DNA of 64,000 nt from Polaromonas sp. Its GTDB lineage: Bacteria > Pseudomonadota > Gammaproteobacteria > Burkholderiales > Burkholderiaceae_C. The stretch is from the NCBI GenBank assembly GCA_028291985.1, contig JAQGNE010000058.1, positions 1-64,000 on the forward strand, written 5' to 3'. The notes under the pieces are model-generated. The model did no database searches. It saw only the letters and a list, made by a program, of their open reading frames with translations, and was not told the DNA's origin. Every line of letters starts with the position of its first letter. Positions within the stretch are counted from its first letter, which is position 1. This document shows, in pieces, positions 52,899 through 63,452 of the stretch. The position numbers and the translations under genes were made by a program.

Positions 52899-52903
52899 CG
52901 TCA
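52883..52903. other. Paired palindromes at the selD stop
   Basis: TGACGTCA occurs twice, at 52883-52890 and 52896-52903, separated by 5 bp; together they form an 8-bp hairpin across the selD stop codon. No T-tract follows. The following 290 bp up to the TRAP genes contain GC-rich sequence with no gene I can support. Confidence 0.4.
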
Positions 52904-53194
52904 GTACTTGAGGTCATGGGTCAATAGATCATCTGACCACCAGGCGCGCGCTGCCGCCGCTACCCGTACCCGCTCGCTCCCACTTTAGGGGCGGACGCTG
53001 CTGCTCGGCTGCTCACCGCTCCCCTATACGGAGCTCAATAAAGCCTGCCGCAGCAGCGACTCGGACCCACTGCGAAACCCTTGGTTTTCACGTCAAAATT
53101 TGTTCAGAGTGACTGGATTCGTTCGGCGTACCATTGCACGCCCAAGGTCCGGTGCCGGACCCTGTTTCGCACGCCAACACTTCGGAGATTCTCT

Positions 53195-53734
53195 GTGTCC
53201 GCACTTCTTAAACTCGCACTGGCATACGACTGGCTGACGACAAAGCTGGGAAAAATCGCGGCCTGGACAGTTCTGCTGGCTGCCCTGATTTCTGCGGGTA
53301 ACGCGATGGTCCGCTATGGTTTTGACATCAGCTCTAACGGCTGGCTCGAAATTCAGTGGTATCTGTTTGCAGCCACCGTCATGCTCGGCGCGCCCGTCGT
53401 TCTCAAGCTGAACGAGCATGTCAGGGTGGACATCGTCTATGGACGGCTCAAGGGCCATGGGCCGGTGTACGTAGACCTTTTCGGCCTGTTATTTTTTCTG
53501 TTGCCCGTGATGGCGATTCTGGCGTACCTGAGCTGGCCGCTCTTTGTCAGCATGTACAAATCGCAGGAAATGTCGGGCAATGCGGGAGGGCTGATCCGGT
53601 GGCCGTTCATGTTACTGCTGCCGCTTGGTTTCGGCTTGGTATTTCTTCAGGGGGTGTCCGAGATCATCAAACGCATCTGCTATCTGAAAGGTATTTTCCA
53701 GATGGATATGCACTATGAAAAACCGGTTCAATAA
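53195..53734 (+). CDS. dctQ: TRAP transporter small permease (DctQ type)
   Basis: 179 residues from GTG 53195, supported by GGAG 8 bp upstream; the longer frame from 53081 lacks homology character. Four membrane helices are visible, with the loop VVLKLNEHVRVDIVYGRLKG between helices 2 and 3. It belongs with the DctM gene 51 bp downstream and the TakP-type binding-protein gene at 56010. Confidence 0.87.
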   Translation: MSALLKLALAYDWLTTKLGKIAAWTVLLAALISAGNAMVRYGFDISSNGWLEIQWYLFAATVMLGAPVVLKLNEHVRVDIVYGRLKGHGPVYVDLFGLLFFLLPVMAILAYLSWPLFVSMYKSQEMSGNAGGLIRWPFMLLLPLGFGLVFLQGVSEIIKRICYLKGIFQMDMHYEKPVQ

Positions 53735-53785
53735 GCTTGCTGCGCGAAGCCACCGACCCAGTTCACGTCTCAGGAAGCAATAAAA

Positions 53786-55288
53786 ATGCAAATGGAAAAT
53801 TTCGCGCCCTTCATGTTCGCGGGGCTGGTATTGATCATGCTGATCGGGTTTCCGGTCGCGTTTTCCCTGTCGGCGCTTGGCATGTTCTCGGGCTTTATCG
53901 CCATTCAAATGGGCTGGTTTCCGGTCAGCTTCATGTCCAACCTGCCACTCAATATGGCGGGCATCCTGTCCAACGAATTGCTGCTGGCGATCCCGTTCTT
54001 CACCTTCATGGGCGCGATACTTGAAAAGTGCGGCCTCGCAGAAGACATGCTGGACTCGATGGGACAACTCTTCGGCCCGGCCCGCGGCGGTCTGGGCTAT
54101 TCGGTCATCATCGTCGGGTTCATTCTGGGTGCGATTACCGGAACCGTCGCCGGGCAGGTCATTGCAATGGCCATGATTTCGTTGCCGGTCATGATCCGCT
54201 ACGGCTACAACATGCGTTATGCCACGGGCGTTCTTGCGGCGTCTGGCACCATCACGCAGTTGGTGCCGCCATCGCTGGTGTTGATCGTCATGGCTGACCA
54301 GCTGGGACGGTCGGTAGGCGACATGTACAAGGGCGCCTGGGGTCCATCGATCCTTCAGGTGTTGATCTTCGCAGGCTACACCTTCATGCTTGGCGTTTTC
54401 AAGCCTCACCATGTTCCGGGCGTGCCAAAGTCGGCGCGAACCCTTCAAGGCTGGTCCTTGTGGGCAAAATGCCTGCGCGGAATCATTCCGTCTGCCTTTC
54501 TGATTTTTGCGGTTTTGGGCTCCATGGGCGGACTGCCAGGCATTGATACCGCCATCGCCACACCGACTGAAGCCGGAGCAATGGGCGTCGTGGGAGCGCT
54601 GATCCTCGCCGCCATGCACAAACGCCTGACCCGACCGCTGGTGTGGGGCGCAATGGTCGGCACCATGCGCCTCACGGCGATGGTGGTCTTCATCCTGATC
54701 GGTGCCCGGGTATTTTCGATGGTGTTTCAGGGCGTCGATGGCGCCAAGTGGGTGGAACACATGCTGGCGGGTCTGCCAGGCGGCCAGACGGGATTCCTGA
54801 TTGCGGTGAACGTCTTCATCTTCTTTCTGGCGTTCTTCCTGGATTTCTTTGAGATCGCCTTCATCATCTTGCCCATGCTTGCCCCTGTGGCGGAAAAGCT
54901 GGGCATTGACTTGATCTGGTTCGGCGTGCTGCTGTGTGTAAACATGCAAACCAGTTTCATGCACCCTCCGTTTGGCTTCGCGCTGTTTTATTTGCGAGGC
55001 ATCTCCGACACCTTGTTCAAGGAAGGTCGCATACCCAACGCGATCAAATCCAGTGATATCTACATGGGCGCCGTGCCCTGGGTGCTGATGCAGGTGCTGC
55101 TGGTGGCCATCGTGATTTTCGTTCCGCAGACAGTTACCATTTTCCTGGACAAGCCGGCCGTTGTGGACCTTGATACGATCAAGATCGATGCGCCTCCCGA
55201 CATCAACGAGGCCATGCCGGGCAGCAGCGACACCCCGATGACCATGCCAGCGCCAGATGCTCAGCCGCAGGTTGAGCCTGCAAAGTAG
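53786..55288 (+). CDS. dctM: TRAP transporter large permease (DctM type)
   Basis: 500 residues, longer than the usual 430, with extra helices in the middle (about residues 210-330) as in permeases that pair with TakP-type binding proteins. DctM marks include GAITGTVAGQVIAMAMISLPVMIRYGYN, ASGTITQLVPPSLVLIVMAD and MQTSFMHPPFGFALFYLRG. A proline/acid-rich cytoplasmic tail ends the protein. It transports organic acids with Na+. Confidence 0.92.
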   Translation: MQMENFAPFMFAGLVLIMLIGFPVAFSLSALGMFSGFIAIQMGWFPVSFMSNLPLNMAGILSNELLLAIPFFTFMGAILEKCGLAEDMLDSMGQLFGPARGGLGYSVIIVGFILGAITGTVAGQVIAMAMISLPVMIRYGYNMRYATGVLAASGTITQLVPPSLVLIVMADQLGRSVGDMYKGAWGPSILQVLIFAGYTFMLGVFKPHHVPGVPKSARTLQGWSLWAKCLRGIIPSAFLIFAVLGSMGGLPGIDTAIATPTEAGAMGVVGALILAAMHKRLTRPLVWGAMVGTMRLTAMVVFILIGARVFSMVFQGVDGAKWVEHMLAGLPGGQTGFLIAVNVFIFFLAFFLDFFEIAFIILPMLAPVAEKLGIDLIWFGVLLCVNMQTSFMHPPFGFALFYLRGISDTLFKEGRIPNAIKSSDIYMGAVPWVLMQVLLVAIVIFVPQTVTIFLDKPAVVDLDTIKIDAPPDINEAMPGSSDTPMTMPAPDAQPQVEPAK

Positions 55289-55351
55289 ACGTGCGGGATA
55301 AATTCATCATGAGCTTCTGCGCGCATCGGCCACCGGCGGATGCGGACTGAC

Positions 55352-55843
55352 ATGGAACCGATTTCGAACAGCTACATGGGTCCGCCCCCCTTCAAGTTCA
55401 CGCCTCGTGGGACGCTTGAGAGCAGCCCCGCTTTTTCTGTGCCCTTCAAGATACTGGCAACAGTGATCGTGCTGGGCTGTGCAGCAGGGTTTGGCCAGAC
55501 TTGGCTGGCCAGCCGGGCTGCGGGCGGTGCTCCTGGCGGGGGTTGGTTTTTGGGTGGACTGTTGCTGCTGCTCTATACCTGGTGGCACATTCTTCGCAGT
55601 CGTACGCGTATCGACAGCGACGCGCTACACCAGACTTGGGTATGGAACAAAGACATGGAGTTGCGCGAACTGGCTTACGGCAAGCTCATTCGGGTTCGCG
55701 GTCTGGAGTGGCTGATCGCGCCGCGCCTTTATGTACGCACTCTGATGGGGAAATTTTCGGTCTTCTATGCGGCTTCGCCCGAGATGATCGGCGAGTTCGA
55801 ACGGCTGGTCCGCGAACTCAAGGCGTTTCGCGGTTTGGGTTAA
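55352..55843 (+). CDS. Membrane-anchored protein of unknown function
   Basis: 163 residues from ATG 55352; an ATG at 55340 is in frame. Two hydrophobic segments (about 32-50 and 63-83) are followed by a soluble, strand-rich domain (TRIDSDALHQTWVWNKDMELRELAYGKLIRVRGLEWLIAPRLYVRT) that resembles a bacterial PH-like domain. There is no assigned family. It follows dctM by 63 bp and is followed by a terminator. Confidence 0.65.
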   Translation: MEPISNSYMGPPPFKFTPRGTLESSPAFSVPFKILATVIVLGCAAGFGQTWLASRAAGGAPGGGWFLGGLLLLLYTWWHILRSRTRIDSDALHQTWVWNKDMELRELAYGKLIRVRGLEWLIAPRLYVRTLMGKFSVFYAASPEMIGEFERLVRELKAFRGLG

Positions 55844-55929
55844 ACCCCAGAGAACCGAAGTTGCCTGGGACTTGCAGTGCTTCGTATTTGCGCAGTTGAA
55901 GTGTGACTACCCAAGCGACTTACCTGACG

Positions 55930-55962
55930 AAAAAAGCCCGATGAAATCATCGGGCTTTTTTA
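55930..55962. terminator. Bidirectional intrinsic terminator
   Basis: AAAAAAGCCCGATGA then a short loop and TCATCGGGCTTTTTTA: a long GC-rich stem flanked by A and T runs on both sides. It separates the plus-strand TRAP permease genes from the minus-strand binding-protein gene and can serve both. Confidence 0.92.
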
Positions 55963-56009
55963 TGTACGGCATGTCCAGGCAACTCCGGCCTGCTGCGGCC
56001 AGACCTGCA

Positions 56010-57092
56010 TCAGAGCTTGAGCGTGGTCACGTAGCTGTCATAGCGGAACTCAGAAAAGCGCGCCCACAGGAGCTGGTCTCGCTGGAATGCACGCATGTCC
56101 TGGTGGATTTTCTTGAAGTCAGCAGACTTGGCTTCATGCTCTGCAAAAACTTCCATGGACGCCTTGAAACCGGCATCAAGAAGATCTTTCGGGAAAGGTT
56201 TCAGCTGGGTCTTCGCAGCTACCAGTTTTTTCAGGGCGATAGGGTTCAATGCATCATATTTGGCAGTCATGTCGCGAGCCGCTACAGCCGTTGCCGCGTC
56301 CACGATGGCCTGAAATTCTGGTGTCAATGCGGCATACGCTTTGGTATTGATGAAGAACTCAAGCTCTGCACCGCCCTCCCACCAGCCCGGGTAGTAATAG
56401 TACGGTGCAACCTTGTTGAAGCCGAGTTTCTCATCGTCATAGGGGCCGACAAATTCGACAGCATCCAGGGTGCCTTTTTCAAGCGCCTGATACACCTCGC
56501 CGGCGGGCATGTTTTGCGCCACCACGCCCAGCTTGGCCATGGCTTCGCCAAACAGACCGCCGCCCAGACGCATTTTCAGACCCTTGAGGTCGGCAACCGA
56601 CTTGATCTCTTTGCGGTACCAACCGCCCATTTGCGTACCGGTGTTACCTGCGCTGCGGCTCTTCATGTTGTAGTTGGCATAAAAAGCATCCATCAGCTTG
56701 CGGCCGTTTCCATGCTCCATCCAGGAGTCCATCTGCCGGGCGGTAAGGCCGAAAGGTACAGCGCAACCAAAGGCAAAAATAGGATCCTTGCCGGTGAAGT
56801 AATACGGTGCGGTCTGCGCCATTTCTATGGTGCCGTTTTGAAGGGCATCGACCACGCCAAAAGCGGGCATCAACTCGCCCGCGGCATGCACAGACACTTC
56901 GAATTTTCCACCGGACAAGGCGCTGACTGTTTTGGAGAACATCTGCGCGCTGCCGAAAATCGTGCTGAGCGAGTTGGGAAAGCTGGACGCGAGTCTCCAG
57001 CGCACAGCGGCCTGCGCGTGTACCGCGGGAGCCACTCCTGCGGCAAGTACCCCGGCTATACCGGCGTTTTTAATAAGTGAACGGCGATCCAT
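56010..57092 (-). CDS. dctP: TRAP transporter binding protein, TakP (2-oxo acid) type
   Basis: 360 residues. An RR-containing signal (MDRRSLIKNAGIAGVLAAGV) suggests Tat or Sec export. The mature protein starts AVRWRLASSFPNSLSTIFGSA. GTQMGGWYRKEIKSVADLKGLKMRLGG, the VVAQNMPAGEVYQALEKGTLDAVEFVGPYDDEKLGF block and YYYYPGWWEGGAELEF match TakP, which binds 2-oxo acids with Na+. It is convergent to its probable permease genes and followed on the minus strand by no gene. Its own decayed duplicate lies upstream (57337-58407). Confidence 0.9.
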   Translation of the reverse strand: MDRRSLIKNAGIAGVLAAGVAPAVHAQAAVRWRLASSFPNSLSTIFGSAQMFSKTVSALSGGKFEVSVHAAGELMPAFGVVDALQNGTIEMAQTAPYYFTGKDPIFAFGCAVPFGLTARQMDSWMEHGNGRKLMDAFYANYNMKSRSAGNTGTQMGGWYRKEIKSVADLKGLKMRLGGGLFGEAMAKLGVVAQNMPAGEVYQALEKGTLDAVEFVGPYDDEKLGFNKVAPYYYYPGWWEGGAELEFFINTKAYAALTPEFQAIVDAATAVAARDMTAKYDALNPIALKKLVAAKTQLKPFPKDLLDAGFKASMEVFAEHEAKSADFKKIHQDMRAFQRDQLLWARFSEFRYDSYVTTLKL

Positions 57093-57254
57093 GACTCTAT
57101 CTCCTGGAAAATTGATTGGGCGGTTTGCTGACTTGATCGACCGGACAGCGAAGCGATGTCACTGGGGCGTGCCGACCATCAGAAAGGAAGCGGAACATTC
57201 GATTCTGTCAGCAATTTGCAGCTGTAATGACCCGTTCTTACCCGTAGAGGCCAT

Positions 57255-57277
57255 AAAAAACCGCCTGCAAAGAGGCG
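57255..57277 (-). terminator. Intrinsic terminator after the TakP-type pseudogene
   Basis: Read on the minus strand: CGCCT-CTTTGC-AGGCG followed by GTTTTTT. It sits 60 bp beyond the relic stop codon and separates the relic from the intact copy. The rest of 57093-57336 holds no gene and probably the promoter of the intact binding-protein gene. Confidence 0.6.
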
Positions 57278-57336
57278 ATTTCAATCAAACGGCTTGGCGC
57301 ACCCTGCAGGGCGCCATCCGTTGGGTCGCGCGGGGC

Positions 57337-58407
<1,071 letters not shown>

Positions 58408-58578
58408 CAGATTTACTCCGAGTTGTAAAGCTGAACTCCCGCCCGGCGGAAAAACAGGCCGCAAGGCCGTTTAAAAAGCCCTGCAGAATTGTAAAAATGG
58501 GCTCTGCGGCAACCTGTTCGGCATACCCTGGAAGCCGTTACAGGAAGCTGTCGGGGTGGCTGAAGCCGGTGTTGCCGT

Positions 58579-60498
58579 TCAAGCTGCAGACTGCATCACG
58601 GATGCCTGGTTGCCCGTCATGGCACCGGAGAACGCCAGGCGTTGGCGCACAGCTGCCTCTATGCCTGCCGCGTCCAGCCCCTGTAGGGCCAGCAGTCTTG
58701 CGGGGTCCCCATGCTCGGTGAATTCATCCGCCAGGCCCAGGTGCAGCACCGGCGTGTTGATGTTGGCCGCCTGCAAGGCTTCGCTGACAGCGCTGCCTGC
58801 ACCGCCCATGATGGCGCCTTCTTCGAGCGTGACGATAAGGCTGTGCGTGGCCGCCACCATGAGCAACAGGTCCTTGTCGAGCGGCTTGGCCCAGCGCATG
58901 TTGACGACAGTTGCGCCGCCATCGTCAAGCCGGTCTGCGGCCTCCAGTGCCGCATAAAGCAGCGTGCCGAAGGCAAGTATGGCGACGCCCGCACCCTGTC
59001 GCCTGATCTCGCCTTTTCCAAACGGCAAGGCCTCCAGGCCGGCGTCGGGCTTGATGCCTGCGCCGGCGCCGCGCGGGTAACGTACGGCGACCGGATGGCT
59101 CTGGGCAAAGGCTGAACTCAGAAGCTTGCGGCATTCGTTCTCGTCAGCCGGGCATGCAATGCTCACGTTGGGAATGCAGCGCAAAAAAGGAATGTCATAG
59201 GCACCGGCATGCGTGGCGCCATCGGCTCCCACCAGACCGGCGCGGTCCAGTGCAAAGACCACGGGCAGGTTCTGCAGGGCGACGTCATGGATCAGCTGGT
59301 CGTAGCCACGCTGCAAGAACGTCGAATAGATGGCGAGCACGGGCTTGAGTCCCTCGCAGGCCATGCCTGCGGCGAAGGTAACCGCATGCTGCTCGGCAAT
59401 GCCCACATCGTGATAGCGCTCCGGAAACCGGCGGTGAAACTCGACCATGCCGGAGCCTTCACGCATTGCAGGCGTAATGCCGACCAGTCGGCTGTCATGC
59501 TCGGCCATGTCGCAGAGCCAGCTGCCAAATACCTGCGTGAAAGTCTGCCCGGCTGTTCCGGCTGACTTTTGCAGGCCTTTTGCCGGATCGAACTTGCCAG
59601 GGCCATGGTAGGCGATCGGGTCAGCTTCGGCCAGTTTGTAGCCCTGGCCTTTTTTGGTGACAACATGCAGGAACTGCGGACCCGATCCACTGGCCATCAA
59701 CTGCCGGATGTTCTCCAGCGTCGGCACCAGGGATTCGAGATCATGGCCATCGATCGGGCCGATGTAGTTGAAACCGAAGTTCTCGAACAAAGTCGCCGGC
59801 ACCACCATGCCCTTGGCATGCGTTTCCAGGCGCTTGGCAAGCTCCAGCAGAGGCGGCGCCACGCTCAGCACCTGCTTGCCCACATGGCGCGCCGACGCAT
59901 AAAAACGTCCGCTCATGAGTTGGGCCAGATACCGGTTCAGGGCGCCGACTGGCGGGCTGATGCTCATGTCGTTGTCATTGAGCACTACCAGCAACTTGCA
60001 GTCATCGTGAACGCCGGCATTGTTCAGTGCCTCAAAAGCCATGCCCGCGCTCATGGCGCCGTCGCCGATGATGGCCACCGCATGGCGATCCTCGCCTTTT
60101 TGGCGCGCTGCCAGAGCCATGCCCAGCGCAGCAGAAATCGATGTCGACGAGTGCGCCGTGCCAAAGGTGTCGTATTCGCTTTCATCTCGCCGCGGAAAAC
60201 CCGACAGCCCGCCAAACTGGCGCAGCGTGCTCATGCGGCCGCGGCGGCCGGTAAGAATCTTGTGGGGATAGGTTTGATGGCCCACATCCCACACCAGGCG
60301 GTCGCGCGGCGTGCTGAACACGTAATGCAGGGCCACGGTCAGCTCCACCGTACCCAGGTTGGAGCTCAGGTGCCCGCCGGTTTTTGAAACACTGTCCAGC
60401 AGGTAGGCACGCAGTTCGTCGGCTACCTTCCTCAGCTGCGCGCGCGGCAGCTTGCGCAGGTCTGCGGGTTGATGAATGGCTTCAAGCAATGAGGTCAT
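58579..60498 (-). CDS. dxs: 1-deoxy-D-xylulose-5-phosphate synthase
   Basis: 639 residues, a thiamine-diphosphate enzyme of the transketolase superfamily. The cofactor motif [18 protein letters not shown]...NDNDMSIS, the YIGPIDGHD segment and the transketolase-type [18 protein letters not shown] are visible. It condenses pyruvate and glyceraldehyde-3-phosphate to start the MEP isoprenoid pathway. It is the last gene of an xseB-ispA-dxs operon, 35 bp after ispA, a standard proteobacterial arrangement. Confidence 0.97.
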   Translation of the reverse strand: MTSLLEAIHQPADLRKLPRAQLRKVADELRAYLLDSVSKTGGHLSSNLGTVELTVALHYVFSTPRDRLVWDVGHQTYPHKILTGRRGRMSTLRQFGGLSGFPRRDESEYDTFGTAHSSTSISAALGMALAARQKGEDRHAVAIIGDGAMSAGMAFEALNNAGVHDDCKLLVVLNDNDMSISPPVGALNRYLAQLMSGRFYASARHVGKQVLSVAPPLLELAKRLETHAKGMVVPATLFENFGFNYIGPIDGHDLESLVPTLENIRQLMASGSGPQFLHVVTKKGQGYKLAEADPIAYHGPGKFDPAKGLQKSAGTAGQTFTQVFGSWLCDMAEHDSRLVGITPAMREGSGMVEFHRRFPERYHDVGIAEQHAVTFAAGMACEGLKPVLAIYSTFLQRGYDQLIHDVALQNLPVVFALDRAGLVGADGATHAGAYDIPFLRCIPNVSIACPADENECRKLLSSAFAQSHPVAVRYPRGAGAGIKPDAGLEALPFGKGEIRRQGAGVAILAFGTLLYAALEAADRLDDGGATVVNMRWAKPLDKDLLLMVAATHSLIVTLEEGAIMGGAGSAVSEALQAANINTPVLHLGLADEFTEHGDPARLLALQGLDAAGIEAAVRQRLAFSGAMTGNQASVMQSAA

Positions 60499-60533
60499 CT
60501 TGTGGTGGGTGTTGCGCAGCTGTCGGCCTGCTG

Positions 60534-61469
60534 TCAGTGTTGGCGGTTGACCAGCATGTTGGCCAGTGCGCGCAGCGCGTGGGTTTGGGTCATGCCGGTG
60601 TGCTCTATCGTCTCCAAGCTGGCCAATGCCCGGCGCAGTAACTGCTGCGCATGGTTTCTGGAAGCTTCAAGCCCCATCAGGGAAACAAACGTGGGCTTTT
60701 CCTGCGCAGCGTCCTTGCCTGCGGTTTTGCCCAGCGTGGCCGAATCGGCCGTGACATCGAGGATATCGTCCACCACCTGAAACGCAAGGCCGACAGCAGC
60801 GCCGTAGTCCTGCAGCGCCTGGTTCACGCCCGGTGGCAAGGGCTCTGCGGCGCAGCGCGCTCCCATCATGACGCTGGCTTGCAGCAGCGCGCCGGTCTTC
60901 AAGCGGTGCATGTGGTGCAACTGCTCGGTGTCAAGCGGTAAACCGACGCTGGCCAGGTCTATCGCCTGCCCGCCGGCCATGCCCTGAAACCCGGCTGCCT
61001 GCGCCAGCATGCGGCACAAAGCAGCCTGAACCGTGTGGTTCATCGATCCATCGGTGGGGGTGAGGATTTCAAACGCGAGTGCCTGCAGGGCATCACCGGC
61101 CAGCAGTGCCTGCGCCTCGCCAAACTTCACATGCACCGTGGGCTTGCCCCGGCGCAGCACATCGTCATCCATGCAGGGCATGTCGTCATGCACCAGGGAA
61201 TAGGCGTGAATCAGCTCGACCGCGCAAGCCGGGCGCATGGCCGAGCGGATGTCGCCGCTGACGGCCTCGCAGGCGGCCAGCACCAGCAGCGGCCGCAACC
61301 GTTTTCCGCCGTCGAGAACCGCGTAACGCATGGCGTCGCCAAGCCCTGCGGGCGCAGGCGCCTGCACAGGGCATGCCACCCAGGCGGACAAGGCCTTTTC
61401 AATGGCGTCGAGCTGCGTGGCGCTCCAGGCGCCAAGGTCAAACCGGGGGGAAGATTGAAGTGGGTTCAA
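60534..61469 (-). CDS. ispA: Farnesyl diphosphate synthase (polyprenyl synthetase family)
   Basis: 311 residues from a TTG at 61469, chosen because GAAGG lies 5 bp upstream and the length fits; the open frame extends to 61721 across xseB and GTG starts at 61514 or 61502 are possible. The first Asp-rich motif is [15 protein letters not shown] and the second [22 protein letters not shown] is the N-terminal IPP-binding region. It extends DMAPP to FPP for quinones and undecaprenyl phosphate. Confidence 0.94.
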   Translation of the reverse strand: MNPLQSSPRFDLGAWSATQLDAIEKALSAWVACPVQAPAPAGLGDAMRYAVLDGGKRLRPLLVLAACEAVSGDIRSAMRPACAVELIHAYSLVHDDMPCMDDDVLRRGKPTVHVKFGEAQALLAGDALQALAFEILTPTDGSMNHTVQAALCRMLAQAAGFQGMAGGQAIDLASVGLPLDTEQLHHMHRLKTGALLQASVMMGARCAAEPLPPGVNQALQDYGAAVGLAFQVVDDILDVTADSATLGKTAGKDAAQEKPTFVSLMGLEASRNHAQQLLRRALASLETIEHTGMTQTHALRALANMLVNRQH

Positions 61470-61593
61470 CAGAGCCTTCGAAGGAGTTGTTCTGGCGTTA
61501 ACGGGTTGGCATACGCGTGCATTCAGCTCGGATTGTGCTGGCGAATAAAAAGGTCGATACAGCACACCAGCGGCTCCGGCGCCGCAAGCAAAA

Positions 61594-61890
61594 TCAGCCC
61601 GGTGTCCACGGTTTGAGCTCATTGCCGTCCAGCACCTTGATCTGGTCCTCCACGGCCTGCAGTTTGCTTTTGCAAAAAGCCAGCAGCTGCGCACCGCGCT
61701 GATAGGCGCCCAGCAACTCATCCAGCGGCAGCTGGCCGCTGTCGAGTCCGGACACCAGCGCCTCCAGCTCTTTCAAGGCCGCCTCGTAGGTAGCCGGCAA
61801 GGGCGCTATTGTGGAGTTGCCATCAGCGGCAGTATCCGGCGCCGGCGCGGATGTCATTGATGAGGATGATGCAGTTGAACTTTTTGCCAT
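61594..61890 (-). CDS. xseB: Exodeoxyribonuclease VII small subunit
   Basis: 98 residues. The core [44 protein letters not shown] is the XseB coiled-coil signature; a Ser/Ala-rich leader of about 30 residues precedes it and an alternative start could shorten it. It associates with XseA to degrade single-stranded DNA. It is first in the operon with ispA and dxs and divergent from the Rieske oxygenase gene. Confidence 0.92.
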   Translation of the reverse strand: MAKSSTASSSSMTSAPAPDTAADGNSTIAPLPATYEAALKELEALVSGLDSGQLPLDELLGAYQRGAQLLAFCKSKLQAVEDQIKVLDGNELKPWTPG

Positions 61891-62182
61891 GGTGTTTTCC
61901 CGAGCAAGTGATTTTAGGCGGTAGCGCTGGCCGGCATCACACCGCGGCAGCGGTGCGCAAACCGGTGGTTACAGGGGCGCTGGCTAGAATCCATGGCGCA
62001 GGTTTCAAGCGGCGCTCGCGCCTTCTGCATCCGGTGCGTCGATTGCGTGTGACGTGTCGATTGCGCCTGTACATCGTCACCTCCGCCGTTGCTTCCAGCG
62101 TCGGCAGCGCGCACACTAGACCCACGCCCTACCCCATCAACCGTGGCGCTGGCAATTCGCCGCACCACTTTTATTGTCATGC

Positions 62183-63331
62183 ATGTCTGAATCAAGCCTT
62201 CGCCTGCTGCAGGCCACCAGCCAGCTACCTATTTCCAGCTATTTTGACGAGGGTATCTATCTGCGTGAGCAGCAAAAACTTTTTGCCCGGGGACCGCGCT
62301 ATATCGGCCACGAACTGGCGGTCCCGGACATGGGTGACTTCTATGCCCTGCCGCATGAAGGTGAAGGCCGCGCACTGGTGCGCAATGCGTCAGGCATTGA
62401 GCTCATTTCAAACGTATGCCGGCATCGCCAGTCGACCATGCTGCAGGGACGCGGCTCGCTGGGCAATGGTGCGGGCAGCAACATTGTCTGCCCGCTGCAT
62501 CGGTGGACTTACAACACCTCGGGCGAGCTGATAGGCGCGCCGCATTTCGAGATCGACCCCTGCCTGAACCTGAACCGCTATGACACGGTCACCTGGAACG
62601 GCCTGGTGTTTGAAGACAACGGCCGCAACATCGCCGCAGACATGGCCTCGCTGGGCGCAGCGACGGGGACAGGCAGCCATGGTGACCTTGACTTTGCGGG
62701 CTACCAGCTGGACAAGGTTCACCTGCACGAGTGCAGCTACAACTGGAAGACCTTTATCGAGGTCTATCTTGAGGACTACCATGTCGGGCCGTTTCATCCC
62801 GGCCTCGGCTCTTTTGTCACCACGCATGACCTGCGCTGGGAACTTGAGCCCAACTACTCGGTGCAGACGGTCGGCGTTTCGGACAAGCTGGGCAAGCCCG
62901 GCACTGAAACCTACAAGAAGTGGCATGACGTGGTGCTGCAGTACCGCAAGGGCGTGGCACCCAAGTACGGCGCGATCTGGCTGACCTACTACCCGAATGT
63001 CATGATCGAGTGGTATCCCCATGTTCTGGTGGTCAGCACGCTGCATCCGCGCGGACCTGACAAGACACTCAATGTGGTCGAATTTTTCTACCCTGAGGAA
63101 ATATGCGCTTTTGAGCGTGAGTTCATCGAAGCGCAACAGGCCGCCTACATGGAGACCTGCGTAGAAGACGATGAAATTGCGCTGCGCATGGACGCTGGCC
63201 GCAAGGCGCTGATGCTGCGCGGCGATAACGAGTTTGGACCTTACCAAAGCCCGATGGAAGACGGCATGCAGCATTTTCACGAGTGGTATCGCCGTGAAAT
63301 GGGCGCCAGCAAGACCACCCAGATGATCTAG
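62183..63331 (+). CDS. Rieske non-heme iron oxygenase, alpha subunit type
   Basis: 382 residues from ATG 62183 (MSESSLRLLQ). The Rieske cluster motif is CRHR (Cys, His) and CPLHRW (Cys, His). The catalytic iron site lies in EVYLEDYHVGPFHPGLGSF, with two His and a later Asp. It resembles the ring-hydroxylating oxygenase alpha subunits that work without a beta subunit. The substrate is unknown. The reductase is not adjacent. A TAGAAT hexamer near 61985 might be part of its promoter, but this is weak. The 292-bp intergenic region holds no gene. Confidence 0.88.
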   Translation: MSESSLRLLQATSQLPISSYFDEGIYLREQQKLFARGPRYIGHELAVPDMGDFYALPHEGEGRALVRNASGIELISNVCRHRQSTMLQGRGSLGNGAGSNIVCPLHRWTYNTSGELIGAPHFEIDPCLNLNRYDTVTWNGLVFEDNGRNIAADMASLGAATGTGSHGDLDFAGYQLDKVHLHECSYNWKTFIEVYLEDYHVGPFHPGLGSFVTTHDLRWELEPNYSVQTVGVSDKLGKPGTETYKKWHDVVLQYRKGVAPKYGAIWLTYYPNVMIEWYPHVLVVSTLHPRGPDKTLNVVEFFYPEEICAFEREFIEAQQAAYMETCVEDDEIALRMDAGRKALMLRGDNEFGPYQSPMEDGMQHFHEWYRREMGASKTTQMI

Positions 63332-63357
63332 GCTGCCCGGTTCGCGTCGCACAGTTT

Positions 63358-63412
63358 GCTATGTATAGCATAGCTACAAGCCCTCGTCTTTAATGGGCTA
63401 TAACCTGCTTTC
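63358..63412 (+). repeat. Two-hairpin dispersed repeat (family 1), copy K
   Basis: Core GCTATGTATAGCATAGCTA, then CAAGCCC, a spacer, and TGGGCTATAACCTG; AGCCC/GGGCT arms are intact. It lies between the Rieske oxygenase and the EamA gene. Confidence 0.75.
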
Positions 63413-63452
63413 ATTCATATTTTTGTCTTTCTGACGCTGGATTCACGTTTCG

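Noticed and set aside
53612..54964. 450-residue open frame on the minus strand
   Set aside because: Antisense to the TRAP large permease; composition (His, Arg, Gln-rich) is typical of a shadow frame.
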